Made by a program: the position numbers and the translations under genes
The notes under the pieces: generated by a model
The model's input: the letters and a program-made list of their open reading frames with translations, nothing else
What the model was told of the DNA's origin: nothing
The model's database searches: none
Shown here: positions 8,670 to 19,103 of the stretch, in pieces
Numbering within the stretch: position 1 is the stretch's first letter
How the letters are laid out: every line of letters begins with the position of its first letter
DNA from: Terriglobia bacterium
Lineage (GTDB): Bacteria > Acidobacteriota > Terriglobia > Terriglobales > Acidobacteriaceae
Assembly (NCBI GenBank): GCA_020072585.1
Contig: JAIQGL010000011.1
Span: 62,001-126,000, forward strand
DNA: 64,000 bases
Reading direction: 5' to 3'

Positions 8670-11600
8670 ATGATTGGCCGAATTCTTTTTGTGGTTTGTC
8701 TGCTCGCCGTGGCTCACAATTGCAGTCGAGCATCGACTCGAGATTTAGCGGCGCTCAAGAAAGGCGAGTTGGTTGGCAGCCTCCGCTGCGCCAATCTCTA
8801 CGCCGATGCTGAAGGGCACGTCGTAGGGGGAAAGTTCTGGGATGTTCGGTCAGGTGCCCCAATTTATCTGTTGCAGATCGAAACAGTACCACAGGTATTT
8901 ATGTGGGTTGACACTCCCGCTCATTCGAACAAAGGCGTCGCGCATGCTCTGGAACATCTGCTTGGCGGCAAAGGGACGAAAGGACGTTATGTCAGCCTGT
9001 TGAGAGAGATGAGACTGAGCCGAAGCGCAGCGGCAACCACGGACGATTTCAATTTATACAGTTTCTCTTCGGGAACCGGCTTGGACGGTCTTTTTGAGCA
9101 GTTTCATGCCTGGCTTGATGCACTCTATATGCCGGATTTTACCGATCTCGAGGCAGAGCGTGAGTTCTATCACTTTGGGATATCTGTTGATCCAGCGACA
9201 AAGAAAAAGACCTTGGTGGAAAAGGGCTCCGTGTACGACGAGATGCAGACAGGACAAGGCATCTATCAGTACTATTTTGAGCTGAACAAACGTGTTTTTG
9301 GCCCAGACAATCCATTTGGCTTCTACAGCAGCGGCGTGCCGGATGAAATGCGGCATGTGGTCCCAGCTGACATCCGGCGATTCCACCATGAACATTATCA
9401 CCTTGGCCCGACAACTGGATTCATTTTTGCTCTCAGTCCCAAAGAAGATGCGTTCAGCTTCTTGCATCGAATATCGCAGGACGTTGATCAGTTTACGGAC
9501 TCGGATGTACACCAGCAGATCCATAACGAAGTGATAAAGCCCAAGTATTCGATTCAACCGGCGTCGAATGCTGGAATCACACTTTTCCCATTCCCCAGCA
9601 ACAGCGAGTCAGATCGCGGCGAGGTTCGCTTTGGCTGGAAACCGGTCAAGACCGAATCTCAGGTTGACCTGAGACTCCTTCAACTTTTCTTCCGAGCCCT
9701 CGCCGACGGTGATAAATCGGTGTTGTACAAGTCTTTGATTGACAGCAAGACACGCGAGTTCGCTTCAGGCGCTACGAACGTCGAGTCGCTCGTTTTCCTC
9801 GAAAACTCGCCCTATTTTCCGGCCGAGTTTGTCGGCTTTTCCGGGATCGCTGGCAAGCAACTGACGGAAGAGAGGATCGAGCAATTGCGAAACCGTATTA
9901 CTGCCACGATCCGGCGGATTTCCCAGTACCCCGACAGTTCGGAGAGTCTTGTCGCTTTCAACCAATTGATCACATCGTATGCGAAGGCTTGGCACCGCTC
10001 CCAAAGCGTTTGGACCAAGAGCGCTCCCCAGTTTGGACTGAACTATGAAACTCAATGGAAAGAGCACCTTGAATATCTCGAGATGGATCCCTCTTTCACG
10101 CGGTCCATCTCGGATGAGCCCGTCTGGAGGGCGGTCGAAAGACGGATGCAATCTGGAAAGAACATTTGGGGTGGTCTGATTCGCAACTTCCACCTGTTAG
10201 AAGTCCCCTACGCTACTGCCTCGGTACCATCACAGCAACTTTTGGAAGAAATGGATAGCAATCGGCGGAAACGCGTTGAGGCTAAGATTAAACAGCTCAT
10301 GGATCGGTTTCACACTGACGATGAACAGCAGGCTCTCGCCCGGTTCGAGAAGGAAGAAACTGTTAAAACAAAGGAAATTGACAAGATCGCTGCGCGGGTT
10401 CGCCGGCCAAGATTCACGGATCACCCTCCGCTTACTCCCGACGATAACATCCGGTACACCCAATTCCGTCTCAATAGCGTGCCCGTGATCGCCACATTTT
10501 TCGATCGTGCGCCTACCATCGACCTCGGGCTGTCGTTTGATCTGCGGAGAATTCCGCAGAGGTATTACAAGTACCTTCCGATTTTGCCCAGGTGCCTGGA
10601 TTCTTTGGGATTGAAGACTGCAGACAAGGTCATCCCTTACGCTGACCTGCAAGCCCAAACACAAACAGCTATGAATGAGTTTTCGGTCCGCTATGACTTC
10701 AGTCCAGTGTCGCAACGGGCGGACTTCAGGATCCAAGCCTCGACGACCACTCCTGCCGAGTTTCGGCGTGCTTTGGCATTGATCCAACGCATCACCACTC
10801 TCAATTATTTGGATTTTTCAAACGTGGACAGATTGCGCGATGTGGTTGACAAGCGACTCGCGGAGGACGATCTCTTCAACACCGGAGAGAATGACTATTG
10901 GTTTATCAATCCATCAAACGCTTTCCGATATCAAGATGATTTCCTGTACCTGACGCTTTCATCGTTTTTTACACGTGCTCATTGGGACGGCAGGTTGAAA
11001 TGGTTGCTGCATAAGCCGGTACAGCCGGCAGAAATCACGAGCTTGGCCCATTTCGCGGCGAATACCCTCTCTGCCTCCTCGGGAATGTCGGGCAAGCAGC
11101 TTTCGGAAACTCTCAGTAGATCAAATGCCCAGGGCCTAGAAGGCGAATTGGTTGAATACTGGGAGAGAAATATTCCCTCATTTTCTCAGGATGAATTATT
11201 GGCCGGATTGAAGCGGCTCGCCGTCGAAGTGCAGGATGACCTGAAAACGGGGCCAGAGAAGACCATTGCTGATCTTAGAGAACTCCAGAAAATCGTGCTC
11301 AACCGTCGGACACTCAGCATTGACCTCACGTTAGACCACGCCAACCTTGCGGAGATCCAACCGAAGCTGGCGAAATTTCTGGAATCAATTCCTGATAGCG
11401 CCTACCCCGGGGATTTAGCAGACAATGCATCTGAAGAAACTCCTCTTATGGACAATGTGAGGAGACGCTATAACTTGGGTAGATTAGCGTTTCCTTGGTA
11501 TGTAGGATTAGAGGATCCCCGCAACGCGACCGCCAATATGGTCTTTTACGCGGATTTTCCGGGATATTCCCAGCTTGACCGCCAATCGCTGTTGCGAGCG

Positions 11601-12263
11601 CTCTCGAGCAAGCTCGTTTCCGGTTCCGGACCACAGACCGTGTATACAAAAATTGAAGAAGATGGGTTAGCTTATGGAAGCTCGATCAGCAGTGACCCAA
11701 GGCTGAGGCTACTTCGGTACTACGCCGCCCGGAGCCCGGACATCCCTTCCCTTGTCAATCTCGTGAACTCGATTGCGGCGGCGATTCCGCAACTCCACGA
11801 CGAGTCATTGATTGACTACGCGTTACAGCAAACTTTCCCTCCTCCAAGATCGATGGCAACATTCACGGAGAGGGGCATTGGTATTGCCACGGACATTCGT
11901 GATGGCAACGATCCTGCTCAGGTGCGCCGCTTTTCTGAAGCGATCTTGAAGTTACGCGCCGAACCCAACCTCCTTTCGGAATTGACCAGCATAGTAGCGG
12001 ATTCGATTTGTCCAGTTTTGATTAAAAACGAATGTACGTCGCAACAGCAACAAGCAAGGTCACTGTTTTTCTTCACTGGACCAGAAGGGCTTTTGGCCGA
12101 CGCTGAAAAGAGGCTCGGCATGCCGAAGATGCTCAGGATATATCCCAGCGATTTTTGGATTGGCAATTCGCGTGAGTCCAACCAAAGCGTTGCAAAAAGT
12201 GCACAGTACAAATACAACCGTCCATTAATGCCAGTTTCAAGCACGGGACAAAGCATTCACTGA
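8670..12263 (+). CDS. Exported M16C-type zinc metallopeptidase (presequence protease-like)
   Basis: About 1197 residues. An upstream GTG at 8607 is possible, but the ATG at 8670 gives a good signal peptide (MIGRILFVVCLLAVAHNCSRAS). The inverted zinc motif HxxEH is seen as HALEH (about residues 92-96). The downstream metal-binding Glu is in KGSVYDEM, 95 residues after the last His, as in PreP/M16C peptidases (KGVVYNEM). The length fits the four-lobed single-chain clamshell of M16C enzymes, which degrade unstructured peptides enclosed in a chamber. The second half is poorly conserved. It is probably periplasmic. It is divergent from the CHAT gene and 116 bases ahead of a co-oriented membrane-protein gene. 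Confidence 0.88.
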   Translation: MIGRILFVVCLLAVAHNCSRASTRDLAALKKGELVGSLRCANLYADAEGHVVGGKFWDVRSGAPIYLLQIETVPQVFMWVDTPAHSNKGVAHALEHLLGGKGTKGRYVSLLREMRLSRSAAATTDDFNLYSFSSGTGLDGLFEQFHAWLDALYMPDFTDLEAEREFYHFGISVDPATKKKTLVEKGSVYDEMQTGQGIYQYYFELNKRVFGPDNPFGFYSSGVPDEMRHVVPADIRRFHHEHYHLGPTTGFIFALSPKEDAFSFLHRISQDVDQFTDSDVHQQIHNEVIKPKYSIQPASNAGITLFPFPSNSESDRGEVRFGWKPVKTESQVDLRLLQLFFRALADGDKSVLYKSLIDSKTREFASGATNVESLVFLENSPYFPAEFVGFSGIAGKQLTEERIEQLRNRITATIRRISQYPDSSESLVAFNQLITSYAKAWHRSQSVWTKSAPQFGLNYETQWKEHLEYLEMDPSFTRSISDEPVWRAVERRMQSGKNIWGGLIRNFHLLEVPYATASVPSQQLLEEMDSNRRKRVEAKIKQLMDRFHTDDEQQALARFEKEETVKTKEIDKIAARVRRPRFTDHPPLTPDDNIRYTQFRLNSVPVIATFFDRAPTIDLGLSFDLRRIPQRYYKYLPILPRCLDSLGLKTADKVIPYADLQAQTQTAMNEFSVRYDFSPVSQRADFRIQASTTTPAEFRRALALIQRITTLNYLDFSNVDRLRDVVDKRLAEDDLFNTGENDYWFINPSNAFRYQDDFLYLTLSSFFTRAHWDGRLKWLLHKPVQPAEITSLAHFAANTLSASSGMSGKQLSETLSRSNAQGLEGELVEYWERNIPSFSQDELLAGLKRLAVEVQDDLKTGPEKTIADLRELQKIVLNRRTLSIDLTLDHANLAEIQPKLAKFLESIPDSAYPGDLADNASEETPLMDNVRRRYNLGRLAFPWYVGLEDPRNATANMVFYADFPGYSQLDRQSLLRALSSKLVSGSGPQTVYTKIEEDGLAYGSSISSDPRLRLLRYYAARSPDIPSLVNLVNSIAAAIPQLHDESLIDYALQQTFPPPRSMATFTERGIGIATDIRDGNDPAQVRRFSEAILKLRAEPNLLSELTSIVADSICPVLIKNECTSQQQQARSLFFFTGPEGLLADAEKRLGMPKMLRIYPSDFWIGNSRESNQSVAKSAQYKYNRPLMPVSSTGQSIH

Positions 12264-12295
12264 GCGGTACGCCCACCCTGCTCAGGGTTCCTGAC

Positions 12296-12315
12296 TAGTC
12301 CAACAGTGCCACGCT
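12296..12315 (+). promoter_or_regulatory. Candidate shared upstream motif, copy 2
   Basis: TAGTCCAACAGTGCCACGCT, 84 bases upstream of the ATG at 12380, matches the motif at 8597-8616 at 19 of 20 positions. It could be an operator or promoter element common to the two genes, or a remnant of a small duplication. Confidence 0.35.
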
Positions 12316-12379
12316 TCTGAGCGCTGCTGTTGCGGTACACTCTCACTCACTCTTTCTGAACGAAGAGTGGAATCGCGTA

Positions 12380-14263
12380 ATGCGCAGTGGACCATCACAA
12401 CGATCAAGCCTTTCACCCCAATTGCAGGGGCCTGCACCACCTGTGCGTAATTGGGACGCAACAAAGTCTAATGCGCCCGCCGAACTGCTTCAGAGGGGAT
12501 TCGAGCTTGCTTATTTCATCATTCCAGATCGTGTGACTTCAATTGACATACTCACCCGTGCACTCGAGAAAATCCGTGCACGAAGCCGGCGCGAAATGAA
12601 GAGGCTCTATTGGCGCGATAAGCACGCCGAGCGGCCAGTTAGGCGGATTGCTCGCAGCGATATGGACATGTTGCAGTGGCTCATCATGTTCGAAGCCGAG
12701 CAAGACGAAAGGGCCCAGGAACGGGCCGGCTCCATTTCATCGGCGGGCATGACGATCCGTTACATCAAACACCTAATACAGATCACAACCTCCATGTCCT
12801 CGTTCTACGTCAACGTCGGTGTGAGCCGGTTACTCCACAACTACAGCACTTCTGACACACAACGTGTATACGAAATGCTTACATCCCGTTTTCTTGGGCC
12901 AGATGAATATCGCCGAGCCAAATCTGCGCTGATGGACAAGCTGAGCGAGCGCTTTGCCGGTTTCTTAAAGGTAGCCCGGGTGGACCATGGAGAACTTAGG
13001 TTTGAGACCTCGGACAATCAGGAACAATGGGTCATCGCGGTTAGTGATTCCCTGAGCCTATTCACTCCCTGGAGCACACAAGGACACTGCGCTCAATTCG
13101 TGAACGTGAATGGCAGAACCAAGCTGAAATCGGCACAGAAGCCTGCCAATACTGATCAGAACGACAGTGAGCTGAGATGCTGCCACATTTTGATAGAACC
13201 CACTTGCTACGACCAATTGATGAAGGACTTGGCGTTCGATGCGCCAGAAACGAGGCTGGCCTTGCCAAGATTCGTTATGCCTGACAAACAAGAAAAGAGT
13301 GACGATAACAATGTCCAACCACCGCGCCCCCCTAATTTATCCCAGGAGGACTTGGATCAGATTCAGCGGCGGTTGGCAGTGACGGACGCGCGCCGACGTA
13401 ACGCAAATCCGCGCATAGTAACAATCATGATCGACGGCGTAGAACACGCGCAGCTCGATTTGGCACAGAAATACCAATTGCAGGTTGGCCTTGAGGCGGG
13501 CGCCACTCTGATCGAAATACGCGGAAGAGACGAACGCGGCGACCTCCTTTTGGCCACTCACTTCATTCCCTACGTAAATAACACTTTTGAGCCCTCAAGG
13601 GGAACAGCGAAACTTGGCCGGGGCGAACTCGAATTCAAAGTCATACCCGTTGCGACAGTGGGACAGAGGCCGCCTCAGGCTATATTGAGCCTGAATTATC
13701 ACGCACGATTCCAATGGACTCGTCCACTGATCGCATGGCGCGAGTTCGCTAGCTTTCGGATAACGCCTCGTGCGTACCTCCTCGCAGGATTAGCGATGGC
13801 CCTCATTGGCTGGGGAGTTGCGGGTGCGTTCTACTCGCACAAGGTCAGAGAGCTCGAACAAAAACTCGAGCTTGCGCGTTGGAATCAACAGCAGTTGTCG
13901 CCGACAGCTGCTCGGGCGATCATTTCCTATGCTCTGATTCGAGATGATCAGAGGGTCCGCGGGACCGAGACGATCGGCATCCCTGAGATTTCATTGCATC
14001 TCCATTCGCCGGCAATTAGCCTTGAACTTCCACTCACCTCGATAGCGGGGACTCCTAGCTACAGCGCTGAGCTAAAGACCTTCACAGGGGATCAGACGCT
14101 GATGACACAGAACTTTCTCCAGCCAACGCGGACCGACAACGGCTCGGTTGTGGAGATGGTTGTTCCGGTCGATCTGTTGAAAGCCGACACCTACTACACC
14201 GCACATCTGCATTCATCCGGCAGAACCGATCGGTTCACATTCAAAGTGGTTGATAGCCGATAG
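12380..14263 (+). CDS. Membrane-anchored protein of unknown function, cytoplasmic N-terminus
   Basis: A 627-residue protein. Residues ~30-260 are mostly helical (LLQRGFELAYFIIPDRVTSI, RRIARSDMDMLQWLIMFEAE) and end in FTPWSTQGHC; I do not recognise the family. A proline-rich linker follows (~300-325), then a region with beta character. One transmembrane helix lies at about 465-485 (AYLLAGLAMALIGWGVAGAFY), followed by a coiled-coil-like stretch (VRELEQKLELARWNQQQ) and an exported C-terminal domain. The topology is that of a one-pass sensor or anti-sigma-like protein, with a cytoplasmic domain before and a periplasmic domain after the helix. It sits behind the M16 peptidase gene and shares an upstream motif with it. 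Confidence 0.7.
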   Translation: MRSGPSQRSSLSPQLQGPAPPVRNWDATKSNAPAELLQRGFELAYFIIPDRVTSIDILTRALEKIRARSRREMKRLYWRDKHAERPVRRIARSDMDMLQWLIMFEAEQDERAQERAGSISSAGMTIRYIKHLIQITTSMSSFYVNVGVSRLLHNYSTSDTQRVYEMLTSRFLGPDEYRRAKSALMDKLSERFAGFLKVARVDHGELRFETSDNQEQWVIAVSDSLSLFTPWSTQGHCAQFVNVNGRTKLKSAQKPANTDQNDSELRCCHILIEPTCYDQLMKDLAFDAPETRLALPRFVMPDKQEKSDDNNVQPPRPPNLSQEDLDQIQRRLAVTDARRRNANPRIVTIMIDGVEHAQLDLAQKYQLQVGLEAGATLIEIRGRDERGDLLLATHFIPYVNNTFEPSRGTAKLGRGELEFKVIPVATVGQRPPQAILSLNYHARFQWTRPLIAWREFASFRITPRAYLLAGLAMALIGWGVAGAFYSHKVRELEQKLELARWNQQQLSPTAARAIISYALIRDDQRVRGTETIGIPEISLHLHSPAISLELPLTSIAGTPSYSAELKTFTGDQTLMTQNFLQPTRTDNGSVVEMVVPVDLLKADTYYTAHLHSSGRTDRFTFKVVDSR

Positions 14264-14279
14264 TCATTCTTAAGAATGA
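14264..14279. other. Perfect palindrome at the stop codon
   Basis: TCATTCTTAAGAATGA is a perfect 16-base palindrome immediately after the TAG of the preceding gene. It lacks a loop and a T-run, so it may be a protein-binding site as well as a weak transcript-end structure. Confidence 0.35.
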
Positions 14280-14715
14280 TGCGCTTTTCGAGACCCGGGC
14301 CGCTCCAGTTTCTGGGCCGTTGCTTGTCTTTGTTCATAATTAATCAGTTACCGCAACCTATGTTTTGATGTTCGCCTCGAACGAAGCCGGAACAAGCCCA
14401 TGTTTGCTCACCTTCTATACATCTTCAAAATATTTGACGAAATATGAAACGCTTGGACCAAATTCTTCACTAACTGTTGAAGGCACTAGTCACGCTTTCA
14501 TCACCCCCCAAGCTTAGGTCCCGAAACCATAAGGAAAGACGTTATGGCCTGTATTCGTGTGTTAAAAGCTGACGGCCCGCTGTGAGCGATTAAGGATCTC
14601 ACGAGCTGAACTCAGGAGAAAAAACATACGAATGAATCCCTGGGGTTGTTGATTTGAGACGAATGGGAAAATGCATGCTAGCTCTCGCCGAAGGTGAGTT
14701 AGTCAAGGAGAAACA
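14280..14715. other. Intergenic, promoter region of the beta-propeller gene
   Basis: About 440 bases without a supported gene. AAGGAGAAAC directly ahead of the ATG at 14716 is a strong ribosome-binding site. No other structure is evident. Confidence 0.4.
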
Positions 14716-17700
14716 ATGAAAGCGAACAGTGGAAATCGGCGCACTGCCACGGCGCTAGTTTTGTGGATTGCCACCCTGATACTTACGGGCACTGCGTTTG
14801 GGCAAACGGCGGAGCGCTATGTCACCCTCGATTTCAACAGGGCCACGGCACACGTGTTCGATGCAGCTACGAACACTGAGGTGGCGGCCATCAAGGTTGG
14901 AAACGGCCCCAATTCAATGGTCATCTCTCCCAACGGACGCCTCGCATTTGTGAGCCATTTTAACTCCAACTATGTATCGGTGATTGATCTCACGATTGCG
15001 GCGGAAATCAAGCGCATTCCTGCCTTTGTATTCCAGTTGGGCATCTCGGCAGACGGCGCTACGGTAGTGGGAACGGACCAAAACGACGATGGCATTACCG
15101 TAATCGACGCCGGCACATTGAGCGTAATCCGGACTATCTCTTTTAATGGGCGGCTGGGTGACGACCCAACCGTGGATGGTGACGCCTTCGCCTCGAATCC
15201 GGTCGTCGTCGGCAATAAAGTCTATTTGGAAACAGAATTTGATTTCGGCGTGATCGATCTGGGGACCGGGATAGTGACCGATCTTGGGTCGACTCCGGCC
15301 AGTAATTTTTTGAACCCCATCTCGGATGTTTCCGTTGCCACAGCAGACGGCAGATTTGTGATGATCAACCGCGACGGGGCTTTGGTGTTCATCAACACCT
15401 CAACGAACCTGGTCCGGTCGGCTTCGCTAGATTTCACATTCGCATTCGCAGTCAGCGCCAGCCGGAATGTGAACATCAATACCGGCATCAACTACGCCTA
15501 CATACTGCGAGTTCTGGGCGCAACCGCGCACTTCAGCATCGTCGATGTGCCTTTTGGCATCATCGGAGATTTGGCGCTGCCGCCATCCTTCCCTATCGAT
15601 CTCATGGCCCACATTGTTCCGAATTCCGATGGCACGCACGTGCTGCTCACCACCCATTCCGTCAAGCCGAACGTCTACATTGTGGACACAAGCAACCCCT
15701 TCGCCCCGGCGCTCGTAGGAAGCCCAATCTCCTTGGACACAAACATTCGCGGTGTTGATGCGAGAATCACGCTGAATCAGCCTCCCGCCACCGCACCAGT
15801 GGTTACGGCGGTGAACACCCCGCAGGTGGTCAATTCCGCCGCCACCGCGCTTCAGGTTTCAGGCAGCGGATTTGCACCTGACGCTCAAGTTAGAATCGGC
15901 CATCTGGATCCGCAGGCCGCGCAGTTCATCTCCTCGTCACTGCTCCAGGTCTCAGTCCCGGCGGATGCGCCCGCCCAGGACGCATCCATCATTGTGACCA
16001 ATCCCAATCTCTCTCAGGGAGCGGCGGGCGCAGATCAGAGTGGCATCCTTCGCAACGCCTTGGCGATCGCCAGCGGGCCTGCCTTTCAACCGATCAACGA
16101 GGTGGCCATCGTGAATGCCGGCGATGCCACCCTCTCAGTTCTTAACGCAAGCACCGCGACGCCGAACCCGGTCTTTGCTGCTCCCGACCGGATCGTGGGG
16201 CTTGCCATCACACCAGATGGCAAGCGGGCCTATGTGGAAAGAACCTTTGCACCAGCGACGATTGACATCTTCAATTTCATCACCAACTCGTTCGAGGCCA
16301 GTGTCCCATTGAACGCGTCACCCGCGGGACAGCCCGGCCAGACCAGAGGAATCGTGATCGCGCCCCGGTTCTCTACGGGCAAGCCAGCAGCCTACGTGGC
16401 CTCAAGCGTTCGCACCGCACCCGGTCGTTTTTCCTTAACGCTCTATGTGATTGACGCAGACCCAGCCAGCGCAACCTTCAATTCCGTGGTGGCCACATTG
16501 CCTACTGGCGAGCCTCACGCGAGTCCCAGTTCCGGCGGGATTGCCGTCACGCCCGATGGCCACTTTGCCTTTGTCAACGGATTAGAGACTAATGGCACAG
16601 GGGATTTGGTAATCCTGGATCTAACCAGCGGCGCCTCGACTGTTATTCCCATGGGCACCTTGGGCGTCTCAGCATTCCAACCCGCGCTGGAACTCAGCCC
16701 GGATGCAAGGTTCCTCGTGCTGGTCGCCGATGACGGCAGCGCTCACGTTTTTGACATCAGCAGTCCGGCGACTCCCGTTCCTTTTGCCACGATTCAAGGT
16801 ACGCCGCCAGCCGGATTCAGCCCCCTCCGGCTCCACCCGCGAATCATTGGCAACACCATGTATACATTCGACAACGTCCAGAACGTGGTTGCCATCTTCA
16901 ACTTCAATCCTGCTGCCAATAACTTTTCTCAGCTCGCAACGTTCGCTTTGCCGGCAACGCCGACCAACTTCGCGGTCGTCCACGATGTGACCCCAGATGG
17001 AAAACTAATGTATATACCTCTGCGCGAACAAGATTCTGTCGCGGTTGTAGACACAGCCAAGGTTCTCGCCGGAGATCCTTCCGCTCTGCTCACCGAGATC
17101 GGCGCCGGCATTGCACCGCATCTTGCTGCGGTTCGCCCCGCAATCCCTGTGGCGGTCACTACAGCCACTAGGTATACGGGCGAAACCACCCAGAACTATC
17201 ATGACATCGCCAATCTTTCAGCCACGCTGGTGGCGCAGGGAACGTCGGCCCCAATTTCCGGCCAGACGATCACATTTACGTTGGGCGCGCAGAGTTGCAC
17301 AGGTACAACTGGCGCCGCCGGCGTGGCGGCATGCAGCATTGTGCTCAGTCAGGTTCCTGGCTCTTATACTGTGAGCGCGAGCTTTGCCGGCTCAGGCAAC
17401 CGCCAGGCCAGCAGCGCTTCCGCGGGGTTCACCATTTCCAGAGAGGAGACGGCTACCGCCTACACCGGTCCTACCGTGATTGCCAACGGTGCGAACACCA
17501 CGTTTAGCGCCGTACTGAAGGAAGATGGTGCAGTGGCTATCGCGGGCCGCACGATCACGATCATGTTGGGATCGGGTAACACAGCCCAGACATGTAACGG
17601 AACAACTGACGCTACCGGCACAGCGAGCTGCTCGATTGTTGTGAACCAGCCTCTCGGTCCCGGCACCATTGCCGCCAGCTTCGCGGGTGACGGTCTTTAT

Positions 17701-18906
17701 CTGCCGTCATCGAACGGTGCTGCCACGATCTTGTTCGCGTTCCCGGCCCAAGGCGCCTTTGTGATTGGAGACCAGACCGCGTCAGGTGTAGTGGAATTCT
17801 GGGGAGACAATTGGGCCACGGTGAACATGCTTGCCGGCGGGCCCGCTCCAGATGCCTTCAAGGGCTTCGCTGCCAACACCAGTGAGCCACCCGCGTGCGG
17901 CAGCGCCTGGACCACCGATCCAGGCAACAGCTCACAGCCGCCAGCGGGGACTTTGCCAAGCTACATGGGAGTGGTCGTTTCCACCACGGTTAGCAAGTCA
18001 GGATCAACAATCTCGGGAGACGTGTCCAGGATCATTGTGGTCGTGCCGAATGCGGGTTACGACCCGAATCCGGGACACCCCGGTACGGGCACAGTGGTGG
18101 CGACCTACTGCGCGACGGGCAGTCCGACGCCTTCGATGGCCGGATCCTGGGATTTCACTACCATCACCGGGAGCACGCCTCACCCGGTCGCAGTCGAAGC
18201 TATTCTGACGCAAGACAGCAATGGAAATATTTCAGGCATAGGTACGGTGACTCCTAGTGGTCCGACAGGAAATGTGTTCCAGGCGGACCTCAATGGTTCT
18301 TCGCTTTCCAATGTTTTCGAGATCGCCGTCGACTTTCTCGGAGATACATGCAGCACCGACAACGGAATTCGCTCCCTGACAGGAACCATCAATTCGTCCA
18401 ACCAGGTAACGCTCCACTTTGACGTCGGCGGAAGCTTCACGGTCACGATCAATGGCACCCTGAATTCGTCTGGCCTGCCTTCTTTCTCGGGCACTGGAAC
18501 GGTGTCAGGCCCAGCATGTGCATCGAACGGCCAAACCGTTCCCATCACAGGCGTCCTGGCTAGTTCGCTCGCAGGCAGCTACTCGGGAGTAAGCGCCAGC
18601 GACAGCACCGAGATCATTACGATGAATCTGGCGGAGGATGCCAAAGGAAATATCACCGGCAATGGCGCCGATAGCACGAATGGCAGCTTCGCCATTTCCG
18701 GAAGTGCCGTTGCTAACGCTTTCTCGGCGACTCTCATGTTCCCCAGCAGCAACAATGTTCCGGTCTTTGGCTACTTCGACCCTCAGTTAGGCTTGAAGGG
18801 CACGATTTTGCTGACCAGATTCGAAGGAGCCGGCGCCAGTACCTGTAGTAACGGATTACCGAGCCATAATGGTTCGTGCCTGATAGGAATACTAGCGAGG
18901 CAGTGA
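14716..18906 (+). CDS. Large secreted beta-propeller/Ig-like protein (YVTN family)
   Basis: A 1396-residue protein. Residues 1-29 are a signal peptide ending in TAFGQ. Residues ~30-350 form a YVTN-type seven-bladed propeller (NGRLAFVSHFNSNYVSVIDL, DATVIDAG repeats). Residues ~360-435 are an IPT/TIG-like domain (VNSAATALQVSGSGFAPDAQVRI). Residues ~450-800 look like a second propeller (PDGKRAYV, TPDGHFAFVNG, TPDGKLMYIPL). Residues ~820-1000 contain two bacterial Ig-like repeats (TATRYTGETTQNY..., TATAYTGPTVIANG...), each with the CxGTTxATGxAxCSI core. The C-terminal ~400 residues are Gly/Ser/Thr-rich beta structure. Such proteins are typically surface or extracellular adhesion or binding proteins. 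It is monocistronic here. Confidence 0.85.
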   Translation: MKANSGNRRTATALVLWIATLILTGTAFGQTAERYVTLDFNRATAHVFDAATNTEVAAIKVGNGPNSMVISPNGRLAFVSHFNSNYVSVIDLTIAAEIKRIPAFVFQLGISADGATVVGTDQNDDGITVIDAGTLSVIRTISFNGRLGDDPTVDGDAFASNPVVVGNKVYLETEFDFGVIDLGTGIVTDLGSTPASNFLNPISDVSVATADGRFVMINRDGALVFINTSTNLVRSASLDFTFAFAVSASRNVNINTGINYAYILRVLGATAHFSIVDVPFGIIGDLALPPSFPIDLMAHIVPNSDGTHVLLTTHSVKPNVYIVDTSNPFAPALVGSPISLDTNIRGVDARITLNQPPATAPVVTAVNTPQVVNSAATALQVSGSGFAPDAQVRIGHLDPQAAQFISSSLLQVSVPADAPAQDASIIVTNPNLSQGAAGADQSGILRNALAIASGPAFQPINEVAIVNAGDATLSVLNASTATPNPVFAAPDRIVGLAITPDGKRAYVERTFAPATIDIFNFITNSFEASVPLNASPAGQPGQTRGIVIAPRFSTGKPAAYVASSVRTAPGRFSLTLYVIDADPASATFNSVVATLPTGEPHASPSSGGIAVTPDGHFAFVNGLETNGTGDLVILDLTSGASTVIPMGTLGVSAFQPALELSPDARFLVLVADDGSAHVFDISSPATPVPFATIQGTPPAGFSPLRLHPRIIGNTMYTFDNVQNVVAIFNFNPAANNFSQLATFALPATPTNFAVVHDVTPDGKLMYIPLREQDSVAVVDTAKVLAGDPSALLTEIGAGIAPHLAAVRPAIPVAVTTATRYTGETTQNYHDIANLSATLVAQGTSAPISGQTITFTLGAQSCTGTTGAAGVAACSIVLSQVPGSYTVSASFAGSGNRQASSASAGFTISREETATAYTGPTVIANGANTTFSAVLKEDGAVAIAGRTITIMLGSGNTAQTCNGTTDATGTASCSIVVNQPLGPGTIAASFAGDGLYLPSSNGAATILFAFPAQGAFVIGDQTASGVVEFWGDNWATVNMLAGGPAPDAFKGFAANTSEPPACGSAWTTDPGNSSQPPAGTLPSYMGVVVSTTVSKSGSTISGDVSRIIVVVPNAGYDPNPGHPGTGTVVATYCATGSPTPSMAGSWDFTTITGSTPHPVAVEAILTQDSNGNISGIGTVTPSGPTGNVFQADLNGSSLSNVFEIAVDFLGDTCSTDNGIRSLTGTINSSNQVTLHFDVGGSFTVTINGTLNSSGLPSFSGTGTVSGPACASNGQTVPITGVLASSLAGSYSGVSASDSTEIITMNLAEDAKGNITGNGADSTNGSFAISGSAVANAFSATLMFPSSNNVPVFGYFDPQLGLKGTILLTRFEGAGASTCSNGLPSHNGSCLIGILARQ

Positions 18907-19103
18907 TGTAGCTTGTAAGAAGTTGGACATCCGGCCTAACACATCTATCGCAACTGAAGGACTACCCTGCTCGGCTGGTGATCGTCTACAAGAATCCGCC
19001 GCCACGCTAAGAAGTATTGCGCCAACAGGATTGGAGGCTTGAGCCGACTCTCGAAGGGTTTGTAGGCACAATTTAGACGGGTTCTCGCCTAAAGCCGTGC
19101 CTT

